A stretch of DNA of 64,000 bases from Anthopleura xanthogrammica (GCA_964019055.1 OZ025218.1:10785486-10849485), one strand, 5' to 3'; positions 21,475 to 57,362 are shown, counted from the stretch's first letter. A program made the numbers and translations. The notes: a model not told the origin generated them from the letters alone.

Positions 21475-24400
21475 TCAATCCTTATGTCCTGACTTTTGCT
21501 GTTGTTCTTGTCTTCTTCTTCTTCTCTTGTAGACCACAGTTCTTATTCCAGACCATATTTTCCACATCATGTAAGACCTCAGCCATCCAGGAAGAATGTT
21601 GTAGAATAGCCATGCCTGGACATTGTTAGAGTCAGGAAAAGTATGAGATTGGGAGGGGGGGAAGGAAAAAATTGGGCAAATGCATCAGGGTATTAGGGTT
21701 TAGGGGGAGGGTTTATGAAAGAGCTAGCATTATATCAGAGAGGTTGTTTTCAGGGTTTAACAAAATGAATGTGTTTTTTATAGCATAAAGTAAAGAATGC
21801 TCAACTTTAACAATAGGTCAAACACTTTGAAATTCCACGGACCTTCACTGGAACACATAAATATAATAAATTTCTACACAAATTCAAGGGTAACCCTGAG
21901 CAACAGAGAAATTATATGAAAGAGGAGTATTCTACATACTTGCAATGAATGACTCCAGTATCCACAAGTCCTTTGTTCCACTCCAACAGTTCCAAGGGCT
22001 TGATTAACAAAGTTATCACCATTGGGAACCAAAGCACTGGTTGGCATATTTTTTGTCATGTTTGTTGATACAAACATTGGCATCACACACTACAAAGAAA
22101 ACACAATCAGCACTAGTTATGATAGGGGTGCCAAGTGTGATCCATTCTTATAACAGTAACAGTAACCAATATCACCCCAAATGGGTATCAGAGAATGGTA
22201 TTAGTAGGGAGTCCGTAGCATTTCAGTAGGTTGTTGGTAGGGTGTCAGTAGAGTGTCAGTTGGTAGGGTGTTGGTAGGGTGTTGGTAGGGTGTTGGTAAT
22301 GATTCAGTATGGTACCAGTAGGGTGTAGGTAGGGTGTCAGGGTGTCGTAAGGAATCAGTATTGCAGTAGGGTGTTGGTAATGATTCAGTATGGTACCAGT
22401 AGGGTGTTGGTTGGGTTTTGGTAGTTGTTGGTAGGATGTCTGTAACAACATAACATACCTTCCTGAATGGTTGATCAAGGACACTTTTAGAGTGCATATC
22501 ATTTCATACAAACCTGAACAGTAATTCCTTTTGAAGAGTATTCTGTGCTTAAGCTTCTACTAAAGAAATCCACGAATACCTGAAAAGGGAAAAAACATCC
22601 ACATTAGTCTTGGTTTCTTTTGTTAATTCAACCAACATGGCAGTCATGTCTTTTGTCCTTGTGCATGTGACATAATAGCCACCATGTTGGTTGACTTGAA
22701 TAAAAGATTTGGTCTTTTTTTCTTTGGCTATATATGTCGATCATGCAACATGCTAGCCACATCTTTTGTCCTTGATAAATAATGATTTCTAGTAACCAAA
22801 CAAATAAATACCTTGGTGGCAGAGTACATTGCTATCAACGGCATTGGCATAGTACCAGCAACAGATGAGACGTTGATGATGAGACCCTTGTTCCTTAAAT
22901 TAAACACAATTATATATCTTTAGTTAGTAGCTGTCAATAATGAAACTGTTCAGAAGGAGGGAGATGTTCTACCCTTCCATACCTGCCCTCCATCCAACTT
23001 ACAGTATGTGCCGGGCCAAATTAGAAACCAGCCCACTATATTCTGCTGTATTTGATACCCACATTAAATAAAGATTTATTATTATTATTATTATTATTTC
23101 AACTCTTTACATTATATCCACTCTCTTGTTTCAGAGATGTATACAGTCATATGAAATGTATATGTGATCGTACCATACTGAATGGACTCAGAAAAAATTC
23201 TGAGCCCCAGATGGGAATCGAACCCACGACCCTCCGTATGCTAATCGGACGCTCTACCACTGAGCTGCTGGAGACTCTAATGGCAAGTAGGTCGTTAATG
23301 TGGGTTTAATTGTGACAAACATACTGTATAAGCTACAGTCACAGAAATGTCTAAGGAAAATACATGATAATGTTGGGTTTGCGTATGGTGATGGAATATG
23401 AAATGTATATGTGATCATACCATACTGAATGGACTCAGAAAAAATTCTGAGCCCCAGATACATACAGTCATGTAGTACACAAAAAGAAACACAATTTTTG
23501 GTTGATTTTTTACCTGGAGACCATGCCAGGAAGGATGATGTGTGTCATCTGATAAAGAACAACATTCAAAACGTCTATAATGGTTCAAAAAATTACAAAA
23601 TTATAGATATTTGAAATATAACATGTTACCATGACAACTGACAGGATATTAACGTTGAGCATCTTTAGATCATCCTGAAGAAAATGGATAAAACCTATAT
23701 ATATTAGTTTGAAAGAGTAGAACTCTAATTTTTTTAAGTTTTCTTAATGAAATAGTAGGAATGAAGGTGTCTATTTGGACATGGGAGTGCCTTTCTGTGG
23801 ATGTTTAGTATATATATACTGAACATCAACATATTTCCACATAAATATATTTCCAATAATTAATACTTATTTATTAATATCTCACCTGCATTGATGACAT
23901 AAGGAAAACATCAGGACATGAATCTCCGACTCCCACATTGTTGACTTGAAAAAAAAATAAGTAAGATGGAAAGTGAATTTGTTTTGAGTAATTCTAATGT
24001 TCATGATGGGTAATAATGTAATTCATGGCTAACTGACATGTGTTAATGATTCACACTCAGCAGTTGACTGTTGCCTGATCATCAGTCAGTACTTTAAACA
24101 GTTGATCATAAAGTACATGATTACCTTCATGTTAATTACACTTAGAAATAATTCTCTGAAAAAATAAATCCATTTTGTTGCTTTCCCTTGTTTTCCTTTT
24201 CCACCCATATATGACCCAGGATCCATTCCTTTGGTGATGTTGGTTCTCTCCCATCTGTCAAGGGTTAATATTCCTGTATTCCAATTCACATTATTTTAAT
24301 GTATTCACATACTTCTAGGTGCAGGCTTTTGCTGCCAAATGAGCTTTTACATGCCTTATTTGGTAAAACCAGACAGCTTCGCATCGAAATGTGTCAGTTT

Positions 24401-26210
24401 AATGTAAATGCCTGTGCATTACTTTTGCGTGTCGCACTACATAACGTTTTCCTCCACCCATAATAAAAATCAACATTTTAAAATCCAAGTTGGATTCAGT
24501 GGATTAAGAGCCTGGTCACTCTATAGAATGTTTTTTTAAGGCCTTGCATTAACTCATTATATATACTTACCGAGGATTCCTATATCAAGGTCTTTCAGTT
24601 TCTCCTCCAGACCTTCATAAATCTCTGGTCCACCGCTGAAGTCCATCACAATGATTTTAGTATCAACATTGTAGAGAGACCCTAAAAAACAACCCCTATA
24701 TTAATACATCCTGCAACTGGTATCCTGAACCTATTTCTTTTAAAAATGTGTGAGGTGTATGTGTAATTTATTAATTCTTTATTTATCTAACATACTTATT
24801 TCTTGTTCCACATTCTGCAGTTTTTCTATATTTCTGCTGATAAGAACAATATTGATGCCTTGGTTTGCCAACTAGAAAAAAGTTATAAACATTTAGTGCT
24901 TATAAATGGATGAATGAATTAATGATGGGATGGAGGGATGGAAAGAAGGGGAGAGGGAAGTATAGGTGGGTGGGTGGAGGGAGGGATGGAGGGATGGATG
25001 GATGAAGGGAGGGAGGGAGGGAGGGAGGGAGGGAGGGAGGGAGGATGGAGGGAGGATGGAGGGAAGAATGGATGAGTGGAGGGTGGGAAGGATAAATGGT
25101 CTGTTTAGTTATACATCCTTATCACCATTGATCCCAAGGTTACTTTGAATTCACAAACCCAAATTTTCTTACCTGTTTAGCGTATGATTTACCAATCCCA
25201 TCAGTACAACCTGTGACAACTAACAACAACAATAAATCACAGTCTTTTGATGAGGGAGGGGAGGGGAGGGGAGCTATAACACAAACAGATAGTTGTGGAT
25301 ATGAATAACTGGGGTTATTAATATAAATCTAGACCAGGTGTATATGTGAGAGTCCTGGGCCTGGTAGTCTGTAGGGATTCTGTATGACATAAGACCTTAG
25401 GTATTCACCTGAGGATCACAAGATCACATTAGATAGATATCTTACTAGTATTACACATTAGTCTTGTCATTGTAAAATTATTATAGCCTTATTGCCTAAG
25501 CTAGCAGAACACACTATTGTGCTGGTCAATTCACTTATCCACCCACCCCACCTAGGCACCTAGCCAGGCAGTCCTGGTTAACTGTGTTTTCTTGTATAGT
25601 CTAGTAATAGGTCTTGTGAATGAATGGTAGGATACTGATTATTCCTAAGATAATCAAATATTAAACTGTGTAAGGCTTTATAAATGTAATAATAACTTAA
25701 ATTATGTCAAAGAATCAATAAAGACTACCAGAGCCCAATGCTTGTGTACACAGTGTGGTTTAGACACATAACAAATTTTCCCTAAAGTATAATGGAAAAT
25801 TAAAAAACTACTCTATATATTCTGAAGTATACTTTGGTATCTTACTCCCGATTTTCAAAGGTTGAAAGGTTCATCGATGGTCCCAAGTTCACAAACTATC
25901 CCTGAACATTAAACCCTTAAAACATAAAAGTCAAAGTATTTCCCTTTCCATTGTTCTAGCATTAATACTTTGAAAACTTTTGCAAATTTAACAAAGCAGT
26001 AAGCTTGAATTTTTCGACATCACACTGTAAGAAAAGTTACAACAAATACCCACCGGCCCAGCGACCAAAACTACTCTTCAAATTCTTCTTGGAACCCAAA
26101 GATGGTAGAATAAATGTTCTTATGCCTTGTAGGACCTGAAGTCCAAAGTGAAGACCGTGATAAGCGAGGAAAGCCGCTCCAACAACAGAAAGAACAGAAT
26201 CTACGGCCAT
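21475..26210 (-). CDS. HSD17B12: very-long-chain 3-oxoacyl-CoA reductase, 17-beta-HSD type 12-like (SDR family), complete
   Basis: This ER membrane SDR enzyme reduces 3-ketoacyl-CoA in fatty-acid elongation; some relatives act on steroids. Exons: 26210-26054, 25219-25173, 24871-24796, 24681-24571, 23944-23886, 23674-23630, 23548-23514, 22893-22812, 22579-22514, 22089-21940, 21615-21475. The total is 969 nt or 322 residues, close to the roughly 312 of the human enzyme. A hydrophobic N-terminal anchor (about 5-35) is followed by the NADPH motif TGCTDGIG (55-62), NNVG (132-135), VSS with catalytic Ser (about 187) and YSATK with catalytic Tyr200 and Lys204. The C-terminus is basic (KRRRRRQEQQQKSGHKD). 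The ATG at 26210 was chosen by family length; an upstream open stretch to 26372 is probably 5' UTR. I place it in the HSD17B12/HSDL1/let-767 group; the exact orthologue needs a tree. Confidence 0.92.
22205..22440. repeat. GGTAGGGTGTTGGTA-type minisatellite
   Basis: Imperfect 12-20 base units built from gtagggtgt, tggtagggtg and gtcagta. It lies between the last but one and preceding exons of the HSD17B12-like gene. The same motif family occurs in opposite orientation at 34,870-35,190. Confidence 0.8.
22985..23098 (+). mobile_element. SINE 3' tail
   Basis: The phrase gggccaaattagaaaccagc followed by tatttgatacccacattaaa and a (tta)n run matches the 3' end of the SINE at 47,484-47,770 (ggccaaattggaaaccag, tgaatttgtatcc). 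No head is seen. Confidence 0.6.
23151..23460. repeat. 60-bp direct repeats, 248 bp apart, one abutting the tRNA-like sequence
   Basis: A block from gaaatgtatatgtgatc to gagccccagat occurs at 23,151-23,211 and again at 23,399-23,459 with one or two differences. The first copy runs straight into the 3' end of the tRNA-like sequence. This suggests two tandem partial copies of one element. Confidence 0.75.
23205..23278 (-). tRNA. tRNA-Ala(AGC)-like sequence, probably a tRNA pseudogene or SINE head
   Basis: On the minus strand a near-complete cloverleaf can be drawn. The D arm is gctc/gagc around agtggta. The anticodon arm is tccga/acgga (last pair mismatched) with loop ttagcat, giving anticodon AGC. 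The T arm is gtggg/cccat with ttcgatt. The acceptor stem is tctccag/ctggggc with the first pair mismatched. A TTTTTT pol III stop follows about 10 bases downstream. Pair 3-70 is U-G rather than the G-U that marks alanine tRNAs, and position 8 is C, so I favour a tRNA-derived repeat over a working gene. Confidence 0.55.
24438..24505 (+). mobile_element. short SINE central-domain fragment
   Basis: The segment contains gttttcctccacccataat and aaaaatcaacattttaaaat, similar to the middle of the SINE at 47,484. It lies in an intron of the HSD17B12-like gene. Confidence 0.4.
24960..25080. repeat. (GGGA)n/(GGAT)n microsatellite
   Basis: Imperfect gggtgg, ggga and ggat units. It lies in an intron of the HSD17B12-like gene. 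The forward open frame across it is a repeat artefact. Confidence 0.85.
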
Positions 26211-27777
26211 GATTCTTAATTTTGTCGACTTTGGACAGGATACAGGAAGCCCAAAAGTAATAGCACGTGAAACCACAGGAGCCCCAAACATCTGGGTTTG
26301 CTCTACAGACTTTGCACGGTCTGGTGCACGGCTGAGGTGCTGGCTGAGGTGCAAAAGTGATACTTTTTGCAAGTTCCAGGCGTCATTTCCGGTCTTGCAT
26401 GGAATTTTTACCTGCTGAATGGCAAGTTGTCAATAACTTTACGTGGATAATTGAGCATGGAGGGCAATGTTTGTCCTTCACTGAATCCTGGTAATCAAAT
26501 TCTCTCGGCCAATATTGACAACAAGCAATGTTTCATTATTCAAGTCAAAGACGTTCATTTCTTTCAAAATATAATCTTAACAAATAATCATTCCCTGCAG
26601 CCATCCCCTAGAAACATTTTTGACACACCAATGCAGGGCCTTAGCAAGCATTGAAAAATTGGGGGGCAGTCACTTCGTAACACATGAAAAATGAATATTT
26701 TATTCCACAGTTGCTTTATTTCTCTGGGGAAAACTGGGAGGCAGTGCCCCCTCCCCCCGACCTCTGTGGGCACTACAGCCCTGCAATACTAATGTAACAC
26801 CTTATTCATTGCTGAATGCCACTGATCATTTTATTTTTACTTTAATAAATTATAGACACGAAAAATGTTAAGAAATTGTGTTATATATTGGCCATTATTA
26901 TTATTAATGACGAGAAATATGTTCTAATGATATTTGCATTATGGACACAAATTGTGTTGTGAATTAATTATTATTATTGACATCTAGGAATATGTATTAT
27001 TAATATCCAAATTAGGAGCTGGACATTTAATAAAGTGAGTAGGGGTGGTAGAAAATGAGCAAGCTTTATCTGAATTTCTCTGAGACTGTCACACTCTATC
27101 ATGCCCACTCCCCAGTGCTGCACCTAGTAACCAACCATTTATTCTTATTTTGCTTGCATACATTTTTCCATTTCCCTGCCTCCTTCCATTTTCTGCACCA
27201 GCTCCCCAGGTCCTTCTAACTGGTCCTGTGTTAAATATTCTTTACATTTAATGACTATTAGACTAATGGCAGTCTAGATAATGTGGTAATTCAATATTCT
27301 AAATCATTACCAAATATCACAAAAATATCTTTTTTTTGCCTTTTTTCTGCTATAAGTTTTCTTGGAAGAAAGTGTAGAAGATATGAAAGAAAGTATGAAA
27401 TGTTTTAGACTATACAAAAGACAAATTACCAAATATCATAAAGAGAGTTTGGAAAGGATCTTTTACCTACAAAAATATTGTTGTTCTTGAATGATAGAAA
27501 ATTTAGATATCTTATGAACAAATATTTAGTGATTTTCATAAACCCATGAAAGATGCCAGGCATTACCTTTCCTGTTTGCCATTAATAGTGATATGAATAA
27601 GGAAATAAAGGTATTTAACCTTCAGTAATACTGTATAATACTGTTTAATAATTTAGTACATAATATTTTTCATGTATTTAGGATATTTTTTGTGTGGAAT
27701 GGTTCATGATTTTCTGTAACAAGTGCAGATGATAGATCTTTTTCTGTATATTATATTGTTTTGTAAAGCTTTTGTAG
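26211..27777. other. intergenic DNA between HSD17B12-like gene and KIF21 3' end
   Basis: It holds the 5' flank of the HSD17B12-like gene, a degraded repeat at 26,625-26,790 (ggggggcagtcac, cagtgccccctccccc, gggcactacagccctg), and AT-rich sequence that must include the KIF21 3' UTR. I see no exon. Confidence 0.45.
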
Positions 27778-51617
<23,840 letters not shown>

Positions 51618-51948
51618 GTTCAAACACGGCTTTATCCTTGTGTTTTATCTGCTTTAAGTTAGTCAACTAGGTAGTTTGTGTTTCGTACAAGAAGCGGCTT
51701 TATGTTTCCCTTCCCTCATCGCGACAAAAACCACATTTCTTTGCAATAAAGTCAGCACTCTTCATAAACCTTGCTTGGAGAGAACTTCAACTGTCAGATG
51801 AATGAAAATAAATTCATGACAAAGAGTATCGTTGGGATGTCAAAACTAGAGAAGGCCGCTTGTGCTACTCTAGTCGCTTGATATCATATCTACGATCAAT
51901 TTTTGTGCGAAGTGTGAATCATTTGAATAACAATCATCGAAATCCAAA
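51618..51948. promoter_or_regulatory. putative bidirectional promoter
   Basis: The KIF21 start (minus) and a possible plus-strand first exon (ATG at 51,949) diverge from these 330 bases. No TATA box is obvious. Exact start sites cannot be read. Confidence 0.35.
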
Positions 51949-51963
51949 ATGGCGACGAGTAAA
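51949..51963 (+). other. candidate first coding exon, divergent from KIF21
   Basis: A well-placed start (aaaATGGCG) encodes MATSK and meets a GTACGT donor in phase 0 at 51,964. Strong context but very short; I found no convincing second exon. Confidence 0.3.
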
Positions 51964-52506
51964 GTACGTCATTAACGACATATATGGACTGGTTTAGACT
52001 ATCAGCCAATCACAGATGACTATTCCTTGGACTGACCTTGTGAAGGTGATTTGCTGCGAAAAATTGGGAAATTTCGAGTCAAAACAACACCAAACAGTAG
52101 CATAGTAACAAACCACAAATTATTCCATTTTGTTCACGTCTTCTCCTGTGACATAATGTAATGTAGTAATATTCAAGATATACATTCTTGATATACATGA
52201 CGCACCGATTTTTGTGTGAGGGAGATGTATGCAATGATACAAAAAAGACTTCCTTTTAAAAAAAAAAATATTCAAATTGTCGCGTTTCTTATCTGAATAA
52301 ATCAAGGATTTCGTTAATTCTAAAGTAAGATTTTCGACTGCTTTATACAATCCCACAATGTAATGAACTCTTTGACCATCTTTACCGCAAAAACGAGACC
52401 CAAGCTTATTTTAGCATAAATATTCTACAAAAGCCAAAATAATCCAAGAAAGACGAACTGTATAAATATTTAAACACGTCTTGGCTCGCATAGTTTCTTC
52501 AACCAT

Positions 52507-52697
52507 TCAATTACATCGATTTTCAAACGCAAAGAAACCGACTCCCATAGAGTATTCTCGGAAGGAAGATTTCAATATTTCTGGATTGACATAATCCCAT
52601 GAAAAGGGTTTATGAGGAATTTTCGGACTTAAAGATTTTTGCCACTTGCTGAAGCCTTCATTTGTGACGAAATATCCACTTGATGTTTTGATATTTC
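52507..52697 (-). other. candidate terminal exon of an unidentified gene
   Basis: On the minus strand an open segment runs from a possible AG acceptor to a TGA at 52,507-52,509. It reads like protein (SSGYFVTNEGFSKWQKSL, PFSWDYVNPEIL, REYSMGVGFFAFENRCN) with balanced composition and no repeats. It has no ATG of its own because a TAA sits upstream in frame. The acceptor has a weak pyrimidine tract. I do not recognise the family. Confidence 0.35.
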
Positions 52698-54155
52698 CTT
52701 GGCACGGCGTTGGAAATGTAAGAGTCAATACTTAGTGTCCGCGGGTCTAACTATGGAGAAAGGCTTGTACAATATGCATTTTGACAGACATAGAGCTAGA
52801 ATGAAAAAGAGAGAGATAGAGAGAAAAAAAAATGACAAAAACGCCGATTGAAAATAACAGAGTTATTTTTTCTTAATCATTTTAATTATCATTTCGTTAG
52901 CGGTAAAGCCGATTTTCTTAACCTCGGCTTTAAGGTTTCATCTCTACAAATCTCCCCCCACCTCCCCCTCTCTTGAACCTGACTCTTGTTCAGACACAAA
53001 GCCATTGACACGGAGCGAGGCGTCACTGAAAGAAATCATATTTAATGCAGTTTTCTTCTGACATTTGCCATGAGAACAGCTGAACAAGTGACAAGGAATT
53101 CACATTATTCTATACTCAGAAATCCTAAAAGAGTAATACTCCGTAAAGTGGCTGAAAGTACTTCAGTTGACCCGTCTAAATACCGGACGCTGCCAGCAGC
53201 AAGTCAATCAATCAATCACGGAGCCTGCTTGGCTTATTGCATTTAACATTGGAGTACTTTGTAAGGGTTCTTCATAAAACACACTGATGTCATGTGGCAA
53301 AATGTCAAAAATGGCTAAAACATAGTTTGTTTTTGGCGGCGGGTCTTCAATGGCAATAAGATTATCTATGTGCGTTTTCAAGTTCCGGCTGCACGGGGAA
53401 ATACGATAGATTGGACTAGAACCGTGAACATGTGAAGGAAAGAGAAAAAAGAAAGTGAAAAAACAGCCACTTCAGTCTTATATGAATATTTGAAAGCTGT
53501 TTACGAACAGAAAGTATTGTCGAAAAGGATGAGCAAAATTGGCCATGTGCCATGAAAGATTAGCGAGATTTATTTTGATCCAATTCACCTTTGAATGAGG
53601 GATATTTATGTATCGTTTGAAGACGATTCAATCGCGCGATCCGTCAAGAGATAGCGCGCACGCATATTGTGAAGGGCGGACTGCATAATGATGAACGCAA
53701 TTCGATGACCGCCGTGCCCTGACTTAGGTCAGCCCAGAGGTTTTTATACAGGATTCTGATGGTGGTTTTAAGATTTCCCATCCAGCTTGTATATAAAATA
53801 TGTACCACACATTTTGACATTTCCCTACGCCATCTAGAGTCTTTCTTGACAAAGATCAGTTTCAGTAACGAACACCTGGCCAATAACATCACGAGATAAA
53901 TCATGCATCCAGATTCATCCAACCTCTATAAACCGGCCCAAAATGGTCGTTAACAAGAGGCTTGTCTCCAGTTAAACTTCTTTTTTTAACTATCTAGCAA
54001 TTCAAATGGTCAGATCAGGTCATAATTCCGAGACTTGCTTCAAAAATTGTGTGCGCGCTACCACATTAAGCTCGAAAATCATATGTATGTGTACACAACA
54101 AGATTCGCAGATCCTACTTGTTACCAGTTTGTTATTGTATTTAAAATTATTTTAG

Positions 54156-54287
54156 GACCATACATCCAGACCCAGTGCTAACGCGCAGTATGGCAGCGCG
54201 AAGCATTTACGGCTATGCCGGAGATTTCGGCCCCGACACCGCTATCCACTGTCTGATCAGGAATCTCGGCAGCAGCCAAAAGGAGAG
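54156..54287 (+). other. candidate exon, possible alternative 5' exon of the EF-hand gene
   Basis: A GC-richer segment follows a tttaattattttag-like acceptor and ends at a GTCAGT donor. The frame with ATG at 54,190 reads MAARSIYGYAGDFGPDTAIH then CLIRNLGSSQKER and leaves in phase 2. Exon 2 of the EF-hand gene (60,109) accepts phase 2, so joining would give a form with the coiled coil but without EF hands. If not spliced, the frame stops soon after. I do not recognise the peptide. Confidence 0.3.
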
Positions 54288-54449
54288 GTCAGTCGGCCCC
54301 TATGGATCGTAGATGATAACTTCTTGCTATGACCAGCATTAACCGAATTGTTTCTCTGTTGATGAACATGCTATGAGTACTCGGCATGTACGTTCAGCAT
54401 ACGCGTTCATAGCATATGACGTGCGCACAGTCTCTATTGGCAAAATATA

Positions 54450-55065
54450 ATGTGTGAGCATGCGCAGCAATACCGTTTCCGTATAAAGAGTAATTACACA
54501 AGCATGCGCTCAGCGCTCTTTCACGAGCATGCACACACTGTCTATTCACCTTGGTGTTAGTTATGCTATGTTATGATCATGCGCAATAGCATTACCGTAT
54601 AAGGTAAAGTATAACACGAGCATGCGCACACTGTCTATTCACCTTAGTGCTAGATATGCTATGTTATGATCATGCGCAATAGCATTACCGTATATAAGGT
54701 AAAGTATAACACGAGCATGCGCACAGCCTGCCTTCGTGCTAGATATGCTGGATATGAGCATGCGCAGTAACATTTACTTATTCATTCCCGTATAAGGTTT
54801 TTAATCATTCCCTGCTCATTCACACATTCATATAAAAGATATGTCATGCGAGCAGAGTATCCGGATCGTTATGTACTGAGATATATGAGCATGCGCGTTA
54901 CACGCACAGTCTCTATTAACCTACGTGCTAGATATGCTGTGATTTGAGCATGCACAATAGCATTCCCTATTCATTAACATATAAAGTAAAGTATAACACG
55001 AGCATGCGCACTTGTCCATCCTAGTAGCATGATGATCTGTACACTGCGCTGTGAACATGCGCACA
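54450..55065. repeat. cluster of GAGCATGCGCA-type palindromes
   Basis: About a dozen copies of gagcatgcgca or close variants lie at 54,456, 54,500, 54,524, 54,575, 54,618, 54,668, 54,713, 54,756, 54,887, 54,946, 55,000 and 55,053. Part is a tandem unit of about 93 bases (attaccgtat at 54,591 and again about 93 bases on). The core resembles the NRF1 site YGCGCAYGCGCR. Function is inferred only. Confidence 0.75.
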
Positions 55066-56034
55066 TCTTCCATCAAGCTCTGCCAATCAATATGATAATA
55101 TTCACTTGCCACGTCTCGATCCAGATCTCGGTTTTCTTATTACCTTAAGCTTGTTCACACAGATTTGATATTTACACTTAGACATAGATTGTAAAACACC
55201 AACTTAATTCTTTATCCTAGTTTAACATAGGACACATCTTTAACAACTAAACTTGGTGTAATTTCTTGATATTTCCCTAGAATAACTTTTGTGGCAACAG
55301 ATACTTAAGTGAGCCTATAATAGCAATGAGTTTGTTGCGCCACTTTGCCTTTGAATTTTAAATTAATAACAAAGATAGGAATAAAACAAACTTCTGTACA
55401 TGTCTAGTTGAGCGCGCAATTATAAAAGCGTAGCCAGTACAGCCAGTGATTTGCAAACTGAGGTGGATTTCTTGATGAAACGAAATCAAAACATCACTAA
55501 AAATAACACATCTTGGGTAAAGATAGTTAACGGTATCGCAGCAACGAGGACTTCGATTGAAGCATTTATTGAAAAGATCGAGTTGTGTAATGACTGTAGT
55601 TTAGACTGAAGGGGATTATAAATGGATCGTATGACTACCATTTGTTATTACTTATCATCATTTCTATTTTTGTATATTATTATTAATGAATAATCATATT
55701 TCACTATCTTGTTAGAATCAAACCAAATTTAGGCGCGTCTCACGGTTTTTTTTGTGTGGGGTGGCAGAGCCTGGGTGGGTGGGTGGGGGGAATCTAGTTT
55801 TCCCATTTTAGAAATATTGATCGAATGAGCTTAGCCGCCGCACTTTTAAATCCGCTTCGCCTCCTAAGTATTTTGAGATGTTTTTCAGTTTATACAGTCC
55901 CTCATGCGGCTGTGTAACTAGATATTCAACTTCTATCATCGATCATTAACATATTTCCATTTCTGTTTCGTAGCTTAGTCAAGATAATATGATGGTTATA
56001 TAAGATGTTATAACACATCCTTCATCAAATGTAA
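55066..56034. other. no feature seen
   Basis: AT-rich unique sequence; a short gggtgggtgggtgggg run lies near 55,773. No exon supported. Confidence 0.45.
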
Positions 56035-56247
56035 TTACCCCTCATCAATGTCACCAAGAGGTGGAACATCATCCTCTTTTCCGATTTGTTTTTCCTTCCT
56101 TTTCTTGTTTAGAGCCCGCAGTTCTGTACAGAGTGTAATAATGATGTGCCCAGACTCAAACTCAGTAGTTCTCATGGCGTAAGTACTATACCATGCCAAG
56201 ATGTATGTATTGTCTATTCGACTCTGATCGGCATATTTATTGTTGAT
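56035..56247 (-). other. probable terminal exon of an unidentified minus-strand gene
   Basis: After a tcttactag acceptor the minus strand is open for 70 codons to a TAA at 56,035-56,037. The peptide has normal protein composition: NTYILAWYSTYAMRTTEFES, GHIIITLCTELRALNKKRKE, ending VPPLGDIDEG. In-frame TAG is exactly the acceptor, so it can only be an internal-start exon. The AWYSTYAMR...SGHIIITLCTEL stretch faintly recalls the small subunit of caspases (AYST...GSWFIQTLC), but key residues differ and I do not assign it. Confidence 0.5.
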
Positions 56248-56399
56248 CTAGTAAGACCGAAGCTCTTAAAGTCGTTTTTAAATTGAGAATATGATAAGAG
56301 GGTTGATAAGTGCTTCTTAGACATAATAACATGATATCAGCTTTCTTAACACTGCCACCACCACAAGTACTCCTACTACCGCTACTAGATATAATCGCA

Positions 56400-56643
56400 T
56401 GCATCATTATCATCATTATCATCATGTATCATCATGTATCATCATGTATCATCATGTATCATCCTCACCATCAGTCATCCATATCACCACCATCATATCA
56501 CCAACATTATCATCACTACCATCATAATCATCACCACCATCAGTCATCATCATCATCATCACCATCAGTCATCATCATCATCATCATCATCATCACATCA
56601 TCACCATCATCACCATCATCATCATCATTAGCATCACCATCAC

Positions 56644-56687
<44 letters not shown>

Positions 56688-56712
56688 CCATCATCATCAC
56701 CATCATCATCAG
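56400..56712. repeat. ATC microsatellite
   Basis: Imperfect catcat array with several acc interruptions. It abuts the LINE 3' end that starts at 56,713. The forward frames across it are artefacts. Confidence 0.9.
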
Positions 56713-57215
56713 TTACCAGTTGAACAGAGAATTAAATATAAGATACTACTTTTAACATACAAGGCTATTAATGAACAGACACCAAAATATATATTCGATC
56801 TAATTGATTTTTATCAACCTAGACGTACTCTAAGATCATCATCAAGAAATAATTTAGTCATGACTAGCTATAATTTACGTTCTTATGGATGTAGGGCATT
56901 TTATTATGCAGCTCCTTATTTATGGAATTCCTTATCTCAAGATATTAAGACCGCTGGCTCGGTGTCCAAATTTAAATCTTTAATTAAGACTCACCTTTTT
57001 AGGGAAGCTTTTGATTAAGTTTATTCAATTTTATTAGGATTATTTTATTCAATATAGATACTATATATTAATTTATTAGCTAGAATTTGTATATATCATT
57101 GACTCTTTAGAATTGTAGATATTATTTATTTGTTTTGTAATTATTGTAAAGCACTATTGGGCTGTCAAGGAAATAGTGCTATAGAAATAAATAAAGTTAT
57201 TATTATTATTATTAT
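56713..57215 (+). mobile_element. 3' end of a non-LTR retrotransposon (CR1/L2-like), 5' truncated
   Basis: A frame without ATG runs for 101 codons from 56,713 to a TAA at 57,016-57,018. It is the well-known C-terminal end of such reverse transcriptases: LPVEQRIKYKILLLTYKAIN, then YQPRRTLRSSSRNNLV, RAFYYAAPYLWNSLSQDI and FKSLIKTHLFREAFD. A 3' UTR follows with gcactattgggctgtcaagg, agtgctatagaaataaataa and a (tta)n tail. The frame is intact, so the copy is fairly young; everything 5' of the last ~100 codons is missing. Confidence 0.92.
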
Positions 57216-57362
57216 CATCATCATCATCATCACCATTATCATCAGTCACCACCATTACTATCATCGTCATCATTTTAATCCTAAATACAATTATGTTGCA
57301 TGGAATTGATACTAAACTAGAGGCCAGAAACAACGTTACTATAGGGTGATTTCACAGCTCAC

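Noticed and set aside
53071..53247. 58-codon forward frame starting MRTAEQVTRN
   Set aside because: Has an ATG and reads plausibly, but it is short, lacks splice or promoter support and matches nothing I know.
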